Source: a virus
Length of the DNA stretch: 51,684 nt
Virus record (IMG/VR): IMGVR_UViG_3300044834_000092
Location: 1-51,684 of that record
Direction: 5' to 3' (one strand)
In this document: piece by piece, positions 14,434-22,940 of the stretch
Numbering within the stretch: the first letter of the stretch is position 1
Layout of the letters: every line of letters starts with the position of its first letter
The notes under the pieces: generated by a model
Databases searched by the model: none
What the model was told of the DNA's origin: nothing
The model's input: the letters and a program-made list of their open reading frames with translations, nothing else
Translations under genes and position numbers: made by a program

Positions 14434-15674
14434 CCGTGCGGGTCGAAACCTTCCTCGGTGGACGGGTGACGCAATACTGCGGCGACGTGCGCGCCGTGCT
14501 GGCCAGCACGCCGGCGGATCATTTCGATTGCGTGGTGACTTCCCCGCCGTACTACGGCCTACGCACCTACGGCACCAAGGCGCAAATCTGGGGCGGGACC
14601 GCTAGCTGCAAACACCGCTGGGGCGCGCAGATCGTCGACCGATCCCGCCTCACTCCAGGCATTCGCGGCAGCGGCCTTGATGATGGTGGCCGGGCCCAAG
14701 CCCGCGCCTCAAGGTTTGAAAAACGCTCTACCTTCTGCCAGCGATGCGGTGCCTGGCGAGGAGAGCTCGGGCTAGAGCCATCCATCGATCTGCACGTGAG
14801 CAATCTTGTCGAAATCGCCGCCGGCGTGCGGCGAGTGATCAAGCCGCGCGGGACGTTTTGGGTTAATTACGGCGACTGTTATGCGACAGCACCGAATGGA
14901 CGCTCGGCAGCGGACACCAAGGCGAATGGCGAAGATGATCGTACTCACCGCGACAAGCCTTTCGACACAGCGAAAGCGTCCGGACTAAAATCTGGCAACT
15001 TGTGCCTTTTGCCTGAGCGTATCGCGCTCGCTTTTCAGGCGGCTGGCTGGATCGTGCGATCTAGAATTATTTGGGGGAAGGCGAACACAAAGCCGGATTC
15101 CAGTGGCCGCTATCGGCCTTCCTACAACCACGAAATGATCTGGATGTTTTCGCGCCAGATGGGCTGTCATTACGACGCGACAGCCGTGCGCCGACCAACG
15201 GCTTCAGCAACAAAAGGTCGACTCGCGCAAAACGTCGAAGGCCAGCAAGGGTCGTTCCGACAGCCAGGAAAAACAAACGGGCCATTCAAGGCAGTCGGTG
15301 AGCAAGATGATCGGTTGCTGCGCGCCTACGAACCAGCCGACGTCGAAGTCTGGCGAATGGCTACGGCTTCTTTCGAGGAAGCCCACTTCGCCACGTTCCC
15401 GCCCGAGCTCGCCGAGCGCTGCATCAAGGCCGGATGTCCGGAAGGTGGATCCGTGCTCGATCCATTCGGTGGCGCCGGCACGACCGCGCTTGTCGCGGCC
15501 TCGCTTGGCCGCTTCCCCACGCTCATAGAGCTCAATCCCGAATACTGCGTTCTTGCCCGCGCCAGGATCGAAGCCGCGTTCATGGGCAAGGACGAAGGCG
15601 CGCGGCACATGACCAAGCAGATCGGCAAAACCGCTGCTGACGCTGGCCCGCTCTTCGCCGGAGCGGTGCCATGA
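14430..15674 (+). CDS. Beta-class DNA methyltransferase (N4-cytosine or N6-adenine), 414 aa
   Basis: Catalytic motif IV is TSPPYYGLRTYG at residues 37-48, and the AdoMet-binding motif I is VLDPFGGAGTTALVA near residue 341. Motif IV preceding motif I places it in the beta class, and SPPY favours cytosine-N4 although adenine is possible. Between them is a zinc-finger-like insert (CKHRWG and FCQRCGAWRGELGLEPS) that I know from phage MTases of this type. No cognate restriction gene is present, so it probably protects phage DNA or alters host regulation. The start overlaps the previous stop. Confidence 0.9.
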   Translation: MTVRVETFLGGRVTQYCGDVRAVLASTPADHFDCVVTSPPYYGLRTYGTKAQIWGGTASCKHRWGAQIVDRSRLTPGIRGSGLDDGGRAQARASRFEKRSTFCQRCGAWRGELGLEPSIDLHVSNLVEIAAGVRRVIKPRGTFWVNYGDCYATAPNGRSAADTKANGEDDRTHRDKPFDTAKASGLKSGNLCLLPERIALAFQAAGWIVRSRIIWGKANTKPDSSGRYRPSYNHEMIWMFSRQMGCHYDATAVRRPTASATKGRLAQNVEGQQGSFRQPGKTNGPFKAVGEQDDRLLRAYEPADVEVWRMATASFEEAHFATFPPELAERCIKAGCPEGGSVLDPFGGAGTTALVAASLGRFPTLIELNPEYCVLARARIEAAFMGKDEGARHMTKQIGKTAADAGPLFAGAVP

Positions 15675-16075
15675 GACTCGTCATTCTCGAAACCCCATTT
15701 TCCGGCCGGGTCGAAGCCAATATCGCCTATGCCAAGGCATGTATTGGTGACTGCCTGCGCCGTGGTGAATCCCCCATTGCCTCGCATCTCCTCTACACCC
15801 AGCCCGGAATCCTCAATGATGCTGTTCCCACCGAGCGCGCGCTAGGCATTGACGCGGGTCACGCCTGGTATCGCGTGGCCCAGGCCTGCGTGGTCTACAC
15901 CGATCATGGATTGTCCACCGGGATGCTGGCTGGCATGGCCGTGGCACGACGCCACGCCGTGCCGATCGAGCACCGCACCCTTCCCGGATGGTTTGACGCC
16001 GAAGACGTCGCAGCCCCGATCGATCCAGAACTGCGCCACCTCAAAACCGTTGTTGCCAGCCTGGGAGCAGAATGA
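15671..16075 (+). CDS. DUF7768-like protein (nucleoside deoxyribosyltransferase-like fold), 134 aa
   Basis: Motifs include LETPFSGRVEANIAYAKACI at the N-terminus, SPIASHLLYTQPGILND, GIDAGHAWYRVA, and VVYTDHGLSTGMLAGMAVA. This is the pattern of a small Rossmann-like family (DUF7768/DUF4406-like) related to nucleoside 2-deoxyribosyltransferases. Many phages encode it. It may bind or modify a nucleotide, but the reaction is not established. It overlaps the methyltransferase stop by 4 nt. Confidence 0.75.
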   Translation: MRLVILETPFSGRVEANIAYAKACIGDCLRRGESPIASHLLYTQPGILNDAVPTERALGIDAGHAWYRVAQACVVYTDHGLSTGMLAGMAVARRHAVPIEHRTLPGWFDAEDVAAPIDPELRHLKTVVASLGAE

Positions 16076-16209
16076 TGCTCGGCACCGCGCTGATCGCATT
16101 CACCGCTCTGGCCGCGACCGGCCTCGTCATCATCGCGTGCTGCGCCGCTTACCTCGGACTGGCCGCTTGGTTCGTCACTATGGACCGGAGAAGAGAGCCG
16201 ACGACATGA
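16072..16209 (+). CDS. Small membrane protein, 45 aa
   Basis: Not obvious because it is short: the ATG at 16072 overlaps the previous stop and its TGA at 16207 overlaps the next ATG. The peptide starts MMLGTALIAFTALAATG and continues through a second hydrophobic stretch ending at WFVTMDRRREPTT. One or two membrane helices with a basic C-terminus. It could be holin-like, since an exported peptidase gene lies 1.2 kb downstream, but this is an inference. Confidence 0.6.
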   Translation: MMLGTALIAFTALAATGLVIIACCAAYLGLAAWFVTMDRRREPTT

Positions 16210-16577
16210 GCCTTACTGTCGAGCGGGACTGGCTGGACGTTACGAGCCCTCACAAAGGGCCGACCAATCTGTATTTGGTGCGCGTAACGACATACGGCGT
16301 AACGCACCCGATCAAGATAGGGGTGGCCAAGAATATCGCGCGCCGGATGCCAGGGCTGCGGGCGATGGGGATCGAATGCCCTCATTTGCTTGGTCACTTT
16401 CCAATGGGATCAGCGGAAGAGGCCAAGAGGATCGAGGCTGCGGCCCTCCGCACTTTTCCGAAATGCGACGACTACAAAACCCGAGAGGTGCTTGACGTCG
16501 CCCTGCCAGAGATTCTCGCATTTCTTGAGCCGCTGATCGAAACCAAGTTTATACCCGCCGTGGCAGAGCGCCGATGA
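16206..16577 (+). CDS. GIY-YIG/T5orf172-like protein, 123 aa
   Basis: The ATG at 16206 overlaps the upstream stop and the TGA overlaps the next ATG. Residues 20-45 read TNLYLVRVTTYGVTHPIKIG, VAKNIARRMPGLR; this YLVRV...IKIGVAxNxxxRxxxL pattern, followed by HLLGHFPMGSAEEAKRIEAAAL, is that of the GIY-YIG superfamily (T5orf172/Mug113 branch). Such proteins are nucleases or DNA-binding modules. The gene is in frame with a longer open stretch starting at 15849, which is not coding. Confidence 0.65.
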   Translation: MSLTVERDWLDVTSPHKGPTNLYLVRVTTYGVTHPIKIGVAKNIARRMPGLRAMGIECPHLLGHFPMGSAEEAKRIEAAALRTFPKCDDYKTREVLDVALPEILAFLEPLIETKFIPAVAERR

Positions 16578-17350
16578 GCGCGCAGAGTTCCACGCAATGG
16601 TTTTGGACCGACTGGCTCGGCGACCAGGCGGTGCGCCGCCTCACCCTCGTCGAGCGCGGCCTATGGATTGATTTGTTGGCGTTAGCGGCTGTCGGCAGTC
16701 CCACCGGCTATGTCTGTGACGATCGAGGGATGCCACTGACCCACGAGGAGATTGCCCGCGTCACCAACGCCGGCTCTCCAGTTGAAGTGGCAAAACTGAT
16801 CGAAGCCATAGTGGAGAAGGGGGTCGCCAGCCGCGACCGCACCGGGCGGTTATTCAACCGGCGTATGGTTCGCCAAACAGAGTTGTCCGCGAAAAAGAAG
16901 CGAGCTGGCAAAATTGGTGGCGACCATACGAAATTGAAATGGCAGGGTTTTCAATCCCTGCCACAGCAGGTGCCCCGGCAGATGCCACAGCATGTGCCAC
17001 AGCACCGTGTCGCCGCCCCTTCCTTAAAAAGAAAGATAACTTCTTCTGAGCAAGAAGCCGCGCGACCCCAAGAAGTGAACAGTGGGGAAAACAACGAAGC
17101 GGCTGGCTCGCTCGCTTCGGCGCAACCTTCGGGCGCGCTCACGAGCCAGCCTAGCGCCGAGCCAGCCGCCCAGGGGCCAACCGATAGTCCCCCATCCGAC
17201 GAGGCGCAGCAGGCTTTCAACAAAGAAAGACGCGCTCAGCTAGACGCGATGTTGTTGGCGAAACGAAAACCGGCCGCGCCAGAGCAGCCCGTTGCTGCCG
17301 CTCCTGCCGACGATGCCATTCCATTGTTTTTACAAAGGAAGCGCGCCTAA
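16574..17350 (+). CDS. Replication-initiator-like protein with N-terminal winged helix (DUF1376-like), 258 aa
   Basis: Residues 8-45 (WFWTDWLGDQAVRRLTLVER, GLWIDLLALAAVGSPTG) resemble the DUF1376 or phage replication protein N-terminus, where a surface-exposed W and a Gly-rich region precede a helix-turn-helix. The second part (MPLTHEEIARVTN, then GRLFNRRMVRQ) continues that domain. After residue 120 the sequence is low-complexity Gln/Pro/Ala/Ser with acidic patches, probably disordered. It may load host replication proteins onto the phage origin. No helicase or primase gene was found beside it. Confidence 0.6.
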   Translation: MSAQSSTQWFWTDWLGDQAVRRLTLVERGLWIDLLALAAVGSPTGYVCDDRGMPLTHEEIARVTNAGSPVEVAKLIEAIVEKGVASRDRTGRLFNRRMVRQTELSAKKKRAGKIGGDHTKLKWQGFQSLPQQVPRQMPQHVPQHRVAAPSLKRKITSSEQEAARPQEVNSGENNEAAGSLASAQPSGALTSQPSAEPAAQGPTDSPPSDEAQQAFNKERRAQLDAMLLAKRKPAAPEQPVAAAPADDAIPLFLQRKRA

Positions 17351-17377
17351 ACCGATTTCAAAACCGGGGGATTTGCT

Positions 17378-18001
17378 GTGGGGACAACACGGAAACTAAA
17401 ACAGATCGCGGTGGGCCTCGGCCTTGCGCTCGGCTTGGCATGGTCCGCGCCGGCTACGGTGGCGCAAGCCAGGCCGGACGATGGCGGCTCGATGTATGGG
17501 CGGCCGAATGTCGATTTTTCTTACCATCCCGTAGGGGCAAGAAAATCGACATCGCAGAAAAACAGGCGGCAGAGCTCCAAGCGTGAGCGCCGACAGAAAG
17601 TCGTCAAAACACCCAAACACGATCGCTCTGTCAGCCTCAATGGCGTTGTTCAGCAACTCGCCAGCAAGGCACGCGAGATCGTCAAGGACTGCGGTAGCGT
17701 GATCGTGTCGGCAGTATCGCGTCGTGGCAATAGATCGAACCATCCACTTGGCCGCGCCGTCGATATTCAGGGAAATCCTCGCTGCATCTATGCCCATCTA
17801 AAATCCTGGCCGGGCGGTGTCTCGACCGATTACGCCACGGCTCCCGGCGGCAAGCACGTTCACGTTAGCTACAACCCAGGCGGTCAGGAATGGGGCCTGC
17901 GCTTCGCTCACCGTAATCCATTCGACGCCCGTCGGCACCACGCGAAACGCACCCGCCATATCCGCGTTGCCAACGCGCACGCAAATGGGACAACGGAATG
18001 A
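17378..18001 (+). CDS. Exported M15-type peptidase, possible endolysin, 207 aa
   Basis: Starts at GTG 17378 with a gggggat stretch upstream. Residues 1-31 form a typical Sec signal peptide ending AQA. After a basic linker, the catalytic-type core contains SNHPLGRAVDI (His122, Asp129) and GGKHVHVSYNP (His160/His162), the zinc ligands of M15 D-Ala-D-Ala peptidases and related endolysins. The remaining sequence (WGLRFAHR) also fits. It would cut peptidoglycan cross-links in the periplasm, either for lysis or cell-wall change. No other endolysin is obvious in the window. Confidence 0.75.
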   Translation: MGTTRKLKQIAVGLGLALGLAWSAPATVAQARPDDGGSMYGRPNVDFSYHPVGARKSTSQKNRRQSSKRERRQKVVKTPKHDRSVSLNGVVQQLASKAREIVKDCGSVIVSAVSRRGNRSNHPLGRAVDIQGNPRCIYAHLKSWPGGVSTDYATAPGGKHVHVSYNPGGQEWGLRFAHRNPFDARRHHAKRTRHIRVANAHANGTTE

Positions 18002-18258
18002 GCCTCCCCGCCGTCTCAGATCACGCGCTTTGCCGTTACCTTGAACGGGTAATGGGCTTTGACCTCGAAACGGTGCGCCGGCGCATCGCGCTGACCTGCA
18101 AGGACGCGACCAGCGCGCGCTGCCTGCACCACGAAGGCTATCTCTACCACATCCGAGATGCGAGAGAGGGCGGCACCATTGTCACCACGGTTCGCGTGAA
18201 CAAGCTTAAAAACCCACGCCGGGTTCCGCGCGGCAAGACCATGGATGGCACGGAATGA
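17998..18258 (+). CDS. Conserved small phage protein, 86 aa
   Basis: Overlaps the upstream stop by 4 nt. The start SDHALCRYLERVMGFDLETVRRRI is a signature I recognise from many Hyphomicrobiales phage proteins, in which the His, Arg and Glu are conserved; the second half is a beta-rich region (GTIVTTVRVNKLKNPRR). Function unknown. Confidence 0.65.
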   Translation: MSLPAVSDHALCRYLERVMGFDLETVRRRIALTCKDATSARCLHHEGYLYHIRDAREGGTIVTTVRVNKLKNPRRVPRGKTMDGTE

Positions 18259-18587
18259 CAGCGCAACGCCTTACCCATAAATGGACCAGTGCAGAAGTGG
18301 TGGAGGCCAAGCGGCTCAAGAAGCAGGGCTTCTCGTTCCGCGAGATCGGGCATCGGCTTGGCCTCGTGCCCAGCCAGGTAGAGGCCAAGCTGAACTACAT
18401 CGAATCGGACAACGGCCCCCGGCATTTCGAGCTGCCGCAGCGGATCGAGCCGTCACCGGAAGCCTTGGCCGACCGCGACATGCGGATCGCGGCGGAGCCC
18501 AGGCGCAGCATAACCGGAATCCTGTGCGGGGATCCGGTGCCTGGGTTCTCCGCCCATGACCTTTGGCTGAAACGGCAAACCGCGTAG
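18255..18587 (+). CDS. HTH protein, GcrA/Myb-like, 110 aa
   Basis: Residues 10-45 (WTSAEVVEAKRLKKQGFSFR, EIGHRLGLVPSQVEAKL) form a GcrA- or Myb-like helix-turn-helix with the conserved tryptophan. The remainder is proline-rich and probably disordered, ending in HDLWLKRQTA. It is the last gene before the late operon, a good position for a late transcription activator, but that role is only inferred. Confidence 0.65.
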   Translation: MTAQRLTHKWTSAEVVEAKRLKKQGFSFREIGHRLGLVPSQVEAKLNYIESDNGPRHFELPQRIEPSPEALADRDMRIAAEPRRSITGILCGDPVPGFSAHDLWLKRQTA

Positions 18588-18721
18588 TCCCACTGGAATC
18601 AGCGTATGGCGACGGGGTAGAGATCAGGATAGGACATGAGCACCATCATCGTCACTGATGCCGACCGAACCTAAGCGCGCCACCGCAGCCCAAGCGCCCA
18701 GCACTGATACAGGAGGGAGCA

Positions 18722-19420
18722 ATGCCAGCCCTGTCTAACGCCCGCTGGGAGCGCTTTGCTCAAGACCTGGCGGCCGGGAAGTCATCGACCGACGCCTATG
18801 TCGGCGCGGGATACTCGAAGCAGGGCGCGCGACAATCGGCTGCACGCCTGCTGGCAAATGCTGACATTCAGCTTCGGGTCGCAGAACTCCTTGAAAAGCG
18901 GGCACAATTTCACGAGGCCGCGACGGATCGCGCCATCACGAAACTTGCGATCACCAAGGAGGCGGTACTGCAGGAGCTGGCCAAGATCGCGTTCGCCGAC
19001 ATCAGCAAGGCCGTGCAATGGCGGGGGAATCTGGTGCGCATCCAGGATAACGAGGAAGGCGGCGACATCCTGCTCATCAAGGAAACGTTCTCCAACCACG
19101 TCCGGCTGATCGACAGCGACAAGCTGGACCCTGGAATTGCTGCCGCGATAGCGGAAGTGTCGCAAACCGCAGCAGGCGCGCTACGGATAAAGTTCCATGA
19201 CAAGCAGGCCGCGCTCGTCAATCTCGGCAAGCATATGGGGCTGTTCATTGATCGGGTTGAGCATGGCAAGCCCGGTGATTTCACCGGCTTGGCCGATCCG
19301 GAGTTGGCGGAGCGGATGAAGCAGGAAGCCGCTGCGCTGGGCTACGCCAGCACGGAAGAATTTACCGCTGCGCTCGCGGCGGGCCAAGTCGTGGTGACCG
19401 GGAACGAGACGGAGCATTAA
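18722..19420 (+). CDS. terS: Terminase small subunit, 232 aa
   Basis: The ribosome-binding site aggaggga precedes the ATG. The N-terminal 60 residues (RWERFAQDLAAGKSSTDAYV, GAGYSKQGARQSAARLLANA, then IQLRVAEL) are the HTH of the Terminase_2 family that recognises the packaging site. A helical oligomerisation region (KLAITKEAVLQELAKIAFAD) follows, then a beta-rich part and a C-terminal tail. The large subunit gene begins 0.7 kb downstream. Confidence 0.9.
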   Translation: MPALSNARWERFAQDLAAGKSSTDAYVGAGYSKQGARQSAARLLANADIQLRVAELLEKRAQFHEAATDRAITKLAITKEAVLQELAKIAFADISKAVQWRGNLVRIQDNEEGGDILLIKETFSNHVRLIDSDKLDPGIAAAIAEVSQTAAGALRIKFHDKQAALVNLGKHMGLFIDRVEHGKPGDFTGLADPELAERMKQEAAALGYASTEEFTAALAAGQVVVTGNETEH

Positions 19421-19542
19421 TGCTCAAGGTCATGCTCGCCTCGTTTTATGACGGGAAATTTTCTGTGCAAACGTCGCCTTGGCTCATTCCCGGCCAATTC
19501 GACATCTGGCCGACCTGGATAGGAGCAGGAGCATTGAGATGA
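19420..19542 (+). CDS. Hypothetical small protein, 40 aa
   Basis: The ATG overlaps the stop of the small terminase gene (TAATG). The 40-codon frame ends overlapping the next ATG. The peptide is rich in aromatic residues (PWLIPGQFDIWPTWIGAGA). Translation coupling is the only support. Confidence 0.4.
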   Translation: MLKVMLASFYDGKFSVQTSPWLIPGQFDIWPTWIGAGALR

Positions 19543-19643
19543 TAGATCAAGTTCCCGAAGGAGCGATGCTTTTCATGGCGCTGACCGCTGCTGCGTCGTT
19601 CATTGGTGGAATTTTTTTGGGATGGCTGGTGACTAGATGGTGA
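19539..19643 (+). CDS. Small single-pass membrane protein, 34 aa
   Basis: ATG at 19539 with aggagcaggag upstream. The peptide has a short charged start (MIDQVPEGAM) and then a hydrophobic helix (LFMALTAAASFIGGIFLGWL) with a basic end. It is a probable inner-membrane peptide. A role in lysis is possible but unsupported. Confidence 0.5.
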   Translation: MIDQVPEGAMLFMALTAAASFIGGIFLGWLVTRW

Positions 19644-19685
19644 CTAAATGACCAAAATTGAGGAAGTGGCGCGGGAAACATTGAG

Positions 19686-19907
19686 ATGTCAGAACCTCCT
19701 TACAAACTGGCGGTCCACGATTTCACCGTCGGGATCGAGATGCACCCAACTGCCGTGCCCATCCCCATTGCGATAACGATTAGGCACAAGGCGACGGGCC
19801 AGATCGTAGGCAGCATCGACGCGGAAGAATTACGCGCCAAGCTGGCGACATGGGACGCGATGATCGAGGCCTATGAGAACTGGGGCAAACCTCGCGGGGA
19901 GCCGTAG
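19686..19907 (+). CDS. Hypothetical protein, 73 aa
   Basis: Begins at an ATG with gggaaacattgag upstream. Beta-rich N-terminal half (HDFTVGIEMHPTAVPIPIAI) and a helical C-terminal half (AEELRAKLATWDAMIEAYEN). No membrane segment. Function unknown, possibly virion-associated given its position before the terminase. Confidence 0.6.
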   Translation: MSEPPYKLAVHDFTVGIEMHPTAVPIPIAITIRHKATGQIVGSIDAEELRAKLATWDAMIEAYENWGKPRGEP

Positions 19908-19915
19908 GTGCTGAG

Positions 19916-20149
19916 ATGCTGATCGCACGCCGCAAATTCCTCACCGGCCTTGGTGCCGCGCTCGCCGCGCCAGCCATCGTGCGCTACGGCAACCTCATGC
20001 CCGTGCGATCGGTGATCTGGCCGGATGAGGGCGCCTGGGAATTGGGCCGATATAGGCGGGTCGGAAAGATAGTCTTTCTCGAGTGTGCGATTGTTTGGCA
20101 CGCGCCCCGCACCGCCATGGCGGTGCCTTTCGTGCCGCAGCTCGGATGA
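19916..20149 (+). CDS. Small protein with Tat-like signal, 77 aa
   Basis: The N-terminus RRKFLTGLGAALAAPAIV is a twin-arginine signal: two Arg, then F-L-T, hydrophobic helix, A-P-A. The remaining 50 residues are short (NLMPVRSVIWPDE, VGKIVFLECAIVWHAPR). Small Tat-signal proteins of this exact form occur in many alphaproteobacterial phages next to packaging genes. The role is unknown. The stop overlaps the large terminase start. Confidence 0.65.
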   Translation: MLIARRKFLTGLGAALAAPAIVRYGNLMPVRSVIWPDEGAWELGRYRRVGKIVFLECAIVWHAPRTAMAVPFVPQLG

Positions 20150-22605
20150 CCGCGCCCCTCGTCATCCCTCGCGAATCCGGCGAGCGCATCGCGGGCCTGC
20201 TATCCGAGATCAACCGGCGCCGCGACATTGCCTATTGCGAATCCGGCCTGCTGAATTTCATCCGCATGTTCTGGCACATCCTGGAACCGGAAACCCCCTT
20301 GGTCGAGGGCTGGACGCTCGAGGCGATATGCGCACACCTCGAAGCGGTGACCGCGGGTCAGATCACCAGGCTTCTCACCAACGTTTCCCCGGGTGCAACC
20401 AAGTCGTTGACAACAAGTGTTTTTTGGCCCGCGTGGGAATGGGGCCCGATGAACATGCCGCATCTGCGCGGCATCGACTTTTCCTACGCCTCGCACCTCA
20501 CCGAGCGCGACACCGGCCGGTTCCGCGATGTCGTGACCTCCCCGCTCTATCAGCATATGTTCGGCGACCGGTTCCGCGTCACCAAGGCTGGCGAGCAGAA
20601 AGTCGCCAACGACAAGACCGGCTGGAAAATCCCGTCTTCGGTCGGCGGAGTATCTACCGGCGAACGTGGCGATCGGGTAAGGCTGGACGATCCCCACAAC
20701 GTCCGGCAGGGCGAGTCCGACGCGGTGCGCGGCTCGACCGTGGAGTGGTTTGGCCGCTCCATGTCGAACCGGCTCAACGACATGCAGAAGTCCGCCATCG
20801 TGGTGACGATGCAGCGGATCCACGAAAATGACGTGTCCGGGCATATACTCGCCAACGACCTGGGCTATGTGCCTCTGATCATCCCGGCGGAGTGGGACGA
20901 GGGCCGGCGCTACGTCAACGGATTTGGCTGGACCGACCCGCGCAAGGTCGAGGGCGAACTGTTCTGGCCCGAGCGGTTTTCCAAGGCGATCATCGCGCGG
21001 CAGAAATTGGAGCTCGGGCCATACGCATTCTGCACGCCGCATGAGTCCCCCGTTCTCATGGGCGACCTCTCGCTTAAACCAATCGGGACGGTTCAATCCG
21101 GCGACGCCGTGATCGGCTTTACGACCGATACCGCCGCCACAAAGCAGGGCGAGGTATGCACTCGGAGAAAGCTGGTCCCCACCAAAGTCCTATCTATCAG
21201 CAAGTCCGTTCAAAAGATCGTTCGGATAACGCTCGACAGTGGTCGCGTCGTCAGGTGCACGCCAGATCACAAATGGTACAGGGGAAAAGATGGGGGGCGG
21301 CGCGGAAAGCACGATGTGAGGCCGCTGTATCTTCCAGCCATTGTCGGGCGGAAACTGATGCGCGTCTGCGAACCTGAGATCGTGCCGGCCGCTGACGAGA
21401 GACAAGCGGGTTGGCTATCCGGCTTTTTCGACGGCGAAGGCAGCGTTACGTTATCAAAGCGCCACAGCGGCTATCGCCCAACGCCAATTATCACGTTCTC
21501 GCAAGGCGCTGACCGAAACCTACCGCTTTGCGACAAATTAGAGGAATCGCTGACGGCCCTCGGGTTTAAGTTCGGTTGCCACCGCCGTCAGAACGAAGCC
21601 GGCACACCGATGCATTGGTATTACCTGCTGTCGGATGGCATCACGACCTTGCAGCGGTTCATCCATGTGGTGAAGCCGACAAAATGGCGCGAGCGGATGA
21701 TCGAACACGCCCTTGGTGCGAAATTCATTAATCGCATCGAGAAGGTCGTTTCCATCGAGCCGGACGGGGAGGAAGTGGTTTATGGCCTCGAAACAACCAC
21801 CGGCAACTACGTTGTCTGGGGACTCGCGTCTTCGAACTCCGCGCAATATCAGCAATCTCCCGAGCCGGCGGGCGGCGGCATCATCAAACGCGAATGGTGG
21901 CAGGTCTGGGACCACAAGGAAGCGCTGCGCCAGGGCCTCGCCATGCCTGTGGTCGCGGCCGGGACAAAGGCGCCGGTGCCCTACCCCGCTTTTTCCTACA
22001 TCGTGGCGAGCCTCGACACCGCCTATACCCAAAAGGATGAGAACGATCCTTCGGGCTGCACGGTCTGGGGGGTCTGGACCGATTTGTACGAGGTGCAGCG
22101 CGTCATGCTGATCACGGCCTGGGCCGAATGGCTTGAACTCAACGCCCTGGTGGAAAAGGTGGCGCAGACCTGCCGCACCTATCGGGTCTCGCGCATCTTG
22201 ATCGAGGCCAAGGCGTCCGGGCTTTCCGTGGCGCAGGAGTTGCGCCGCCGCTATCTCACGGTGGGCCATGCCCTGGCGCTGAATCCCAAGACCAAGGATA
22301 GGGGCGACTTCGCGGTGCAACTCATTGATCCAAAGAGAATGGATAAAACCTCTAGAACGTATGCGGTGCAGCACCTATTCTCTGCCGGGATGATTTACGC
22401 GCCGGACCGGGACTGGTCCGAAAAGGTGATCAGCGAAATGGCGATGTTCCCGAAGGGCGCGCACGACGATCTGCACGACACCGCGACGATGGCGCTGTCC
22501 CACCTGCGCACCATTGGCCTGTTGAATCTGCCCGACGAGCGCAAGGTGGACGACGACGAGGCCAGTCTGTACCGCAGGAAGCTTGAACCGATTTATCAGG
22601 TGTGA
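20146..22605 (+). CDS. terL: Large terminase subunit, intein-containing precursor, 819 aa
   Basis: ATG at 20146 overlaps the upstream stop. The ATPase half has a Walker A variant (NVSPGATKSL, about residues 79-88) and Walker B (RVRLDDPH, about 177-184). The nuclease half has Asp624 in ASLDTAYTQKD, Glu687 in LIEAKASG and Asp774/775 in AHDDLHD. A 269-residue intein splits the protein at GPYAF/SAQYQQSPEP, a highly conserved motif, leaving about 550 residues after splicing, a normal TerL length. The protein translocates DNA into the procapsid and cuts it. The next genes are portal and head genes. Confidence 0.95.
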   Translation: MTAPLVIPRESGERIAGLLSEINRRRDIAYCESGLLNFIRMFWHILEPETPLVEGWTLEAICAHLEAVTAGQITRLLTNVSPGATKSLTTSVFWPAWEWGPMNMPHLRGIDFSYASHLTERDTGRFRDVVTSPLYQHMFGDRFRVTKAGEQKVANDKTGWKIPSSVGGVSTGERGDRVRLDDPHNVRQGESDAVRGSTVEWFGRSMSNRLNDMQKSAIVVTMQRIHENDVSGHILANDLGYVPLIIPAEWDEGRRYVNGFGWTDPRKVEGELFWPERFSKAIIARQKLELGPYAFCTPHESPVLMGDLSLKPIGTVQSGDAVIGFTTDTAATKQGEVCTRRKLVPTKVLSISKSVQKIVRITLDSGRVVRCTPDHKWYRGKDGGRRGKHDVRPLYLPAIVGRKLMRVCEPEIVPAADERQAGWLSGFFDGEGSVTLSKRHSGYRPTPIITFSQGADRNLPLCDKLEESLTALGFKFGCHRRQNEAGTPMHWYYLLSDGITTLQRFIHVVKPTKWRERMIEHALGAKFINRIEKVVSIEPDGEEVVYGLETTTGNYVVWGLASSNSAQYQQSPEPAGGGIIKREWWQVWDHKEALRQGLAMPVVAAGTKAPVPYPAFSYIVASLDTAYTQKDENDPSGCTVWGVWTDLYEVQRVMLITAWAEWLELNALVEKVAQTCRTYRVSRILIEAKASGLSVAQELRRRYLTVGHALALNPKTKDRGDFAVQLIDPKRMDKTSRTYAVQHLFSAGMIYAPDRDWSEKVISEMAMFPKGAHDDLHDTATMALSHLRTIGLLNLPDERKVDDDEASLYRRKLEPIYQV
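21031..21837 (+). mobile_element. Intein with LAGLIDADG-like nuclease inside the large terminase
   Basis: Starts at Cys296 (CTPHESPVLMGD) and ends at Asn564 (GNYVVWGLASSN) with Ser565 as the +1 residue. Block A is CTPHESP then SGDAVIG; block B is VRCTPDHKWY; a homing-endonuclease motif LSGFFDGEGSV lies at about residues 421-431; and block F is VYGLETTTGNYVV. The usual penultimate His is Ser and the block F Asp is Gly. Precise removal gives GPYAFSAQYQQSP, matching normal terminases, so the boundary is well supported. The insertion is in a conserved motif joining ATPase and nuclease, as expected for homing. Confidence 0.9.
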
Positions 22606-22610
22606 CCGCG

Positions 22611-22940
22611 ATGAATGACGCGCAAAAGGGGTATCAGGGCGTGGCGGCGGCTGGCGCAGCTTCGCTTGCCCCCGATGAATTCTGGTGCATCCACCATCCA
22701 GACGGCCCCCTACCGCAGACAGCATCAAAGGATTTGACCGCGCCGGTGCGCTTGATTTGCAATGCGTTGAAGCTGGATTGGGACGTTCTAACAGAGCAAG
22801 GTTTTCGTTTAGGCAAGATCACGATGCGCAAGCACCAAATAATCGACGCCAATGAAACAACTCACCTCGCTGATTCCAATAGCTGTCGTGTGCATGTTTC
22901 CGCTGGTCCAATCCGTGAGGGAAAATTCAGCGACATCTAG
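22611..22940 (+). CDS. Hypothetical protein, 109 aa
   Basis: A GTG at 22602 overlapping the terminase stop (GTGA) is an alternative start. N-terminal helix, then a beta-rich middle (DEFWCIHHPDGPLPQTASKD). Residues 51-64 (RLICNALKLDWDVL) form a helix. No family recognised. It lies between terminase and portal genes. Moderate support from position and codon-like composition. Confidence 0.5.
   Translation: MNDAQKGYQGVAAAGAASLAPDEFWCIHHPDGPLPQTASKDLTAPVRLICNALKLDWDVLTEQGFRLGKITMRKHQIIDANETTHLADSNSCRVHVSAGPIREGKFSDI

Noticed and set aside
18588-18721. Gap before the small terminase with a tiny frame near 18636
   Set aside because: Only about a dozen codons and no coupling; I see no gene or clear regulatory signal other than the ribosome-binding site of terS.
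20200-21096. 298-codon minus-strand frame inside the large terminase gene
   Set aside because: Antisense shadow of a confidently identified gene; translation has no motif.
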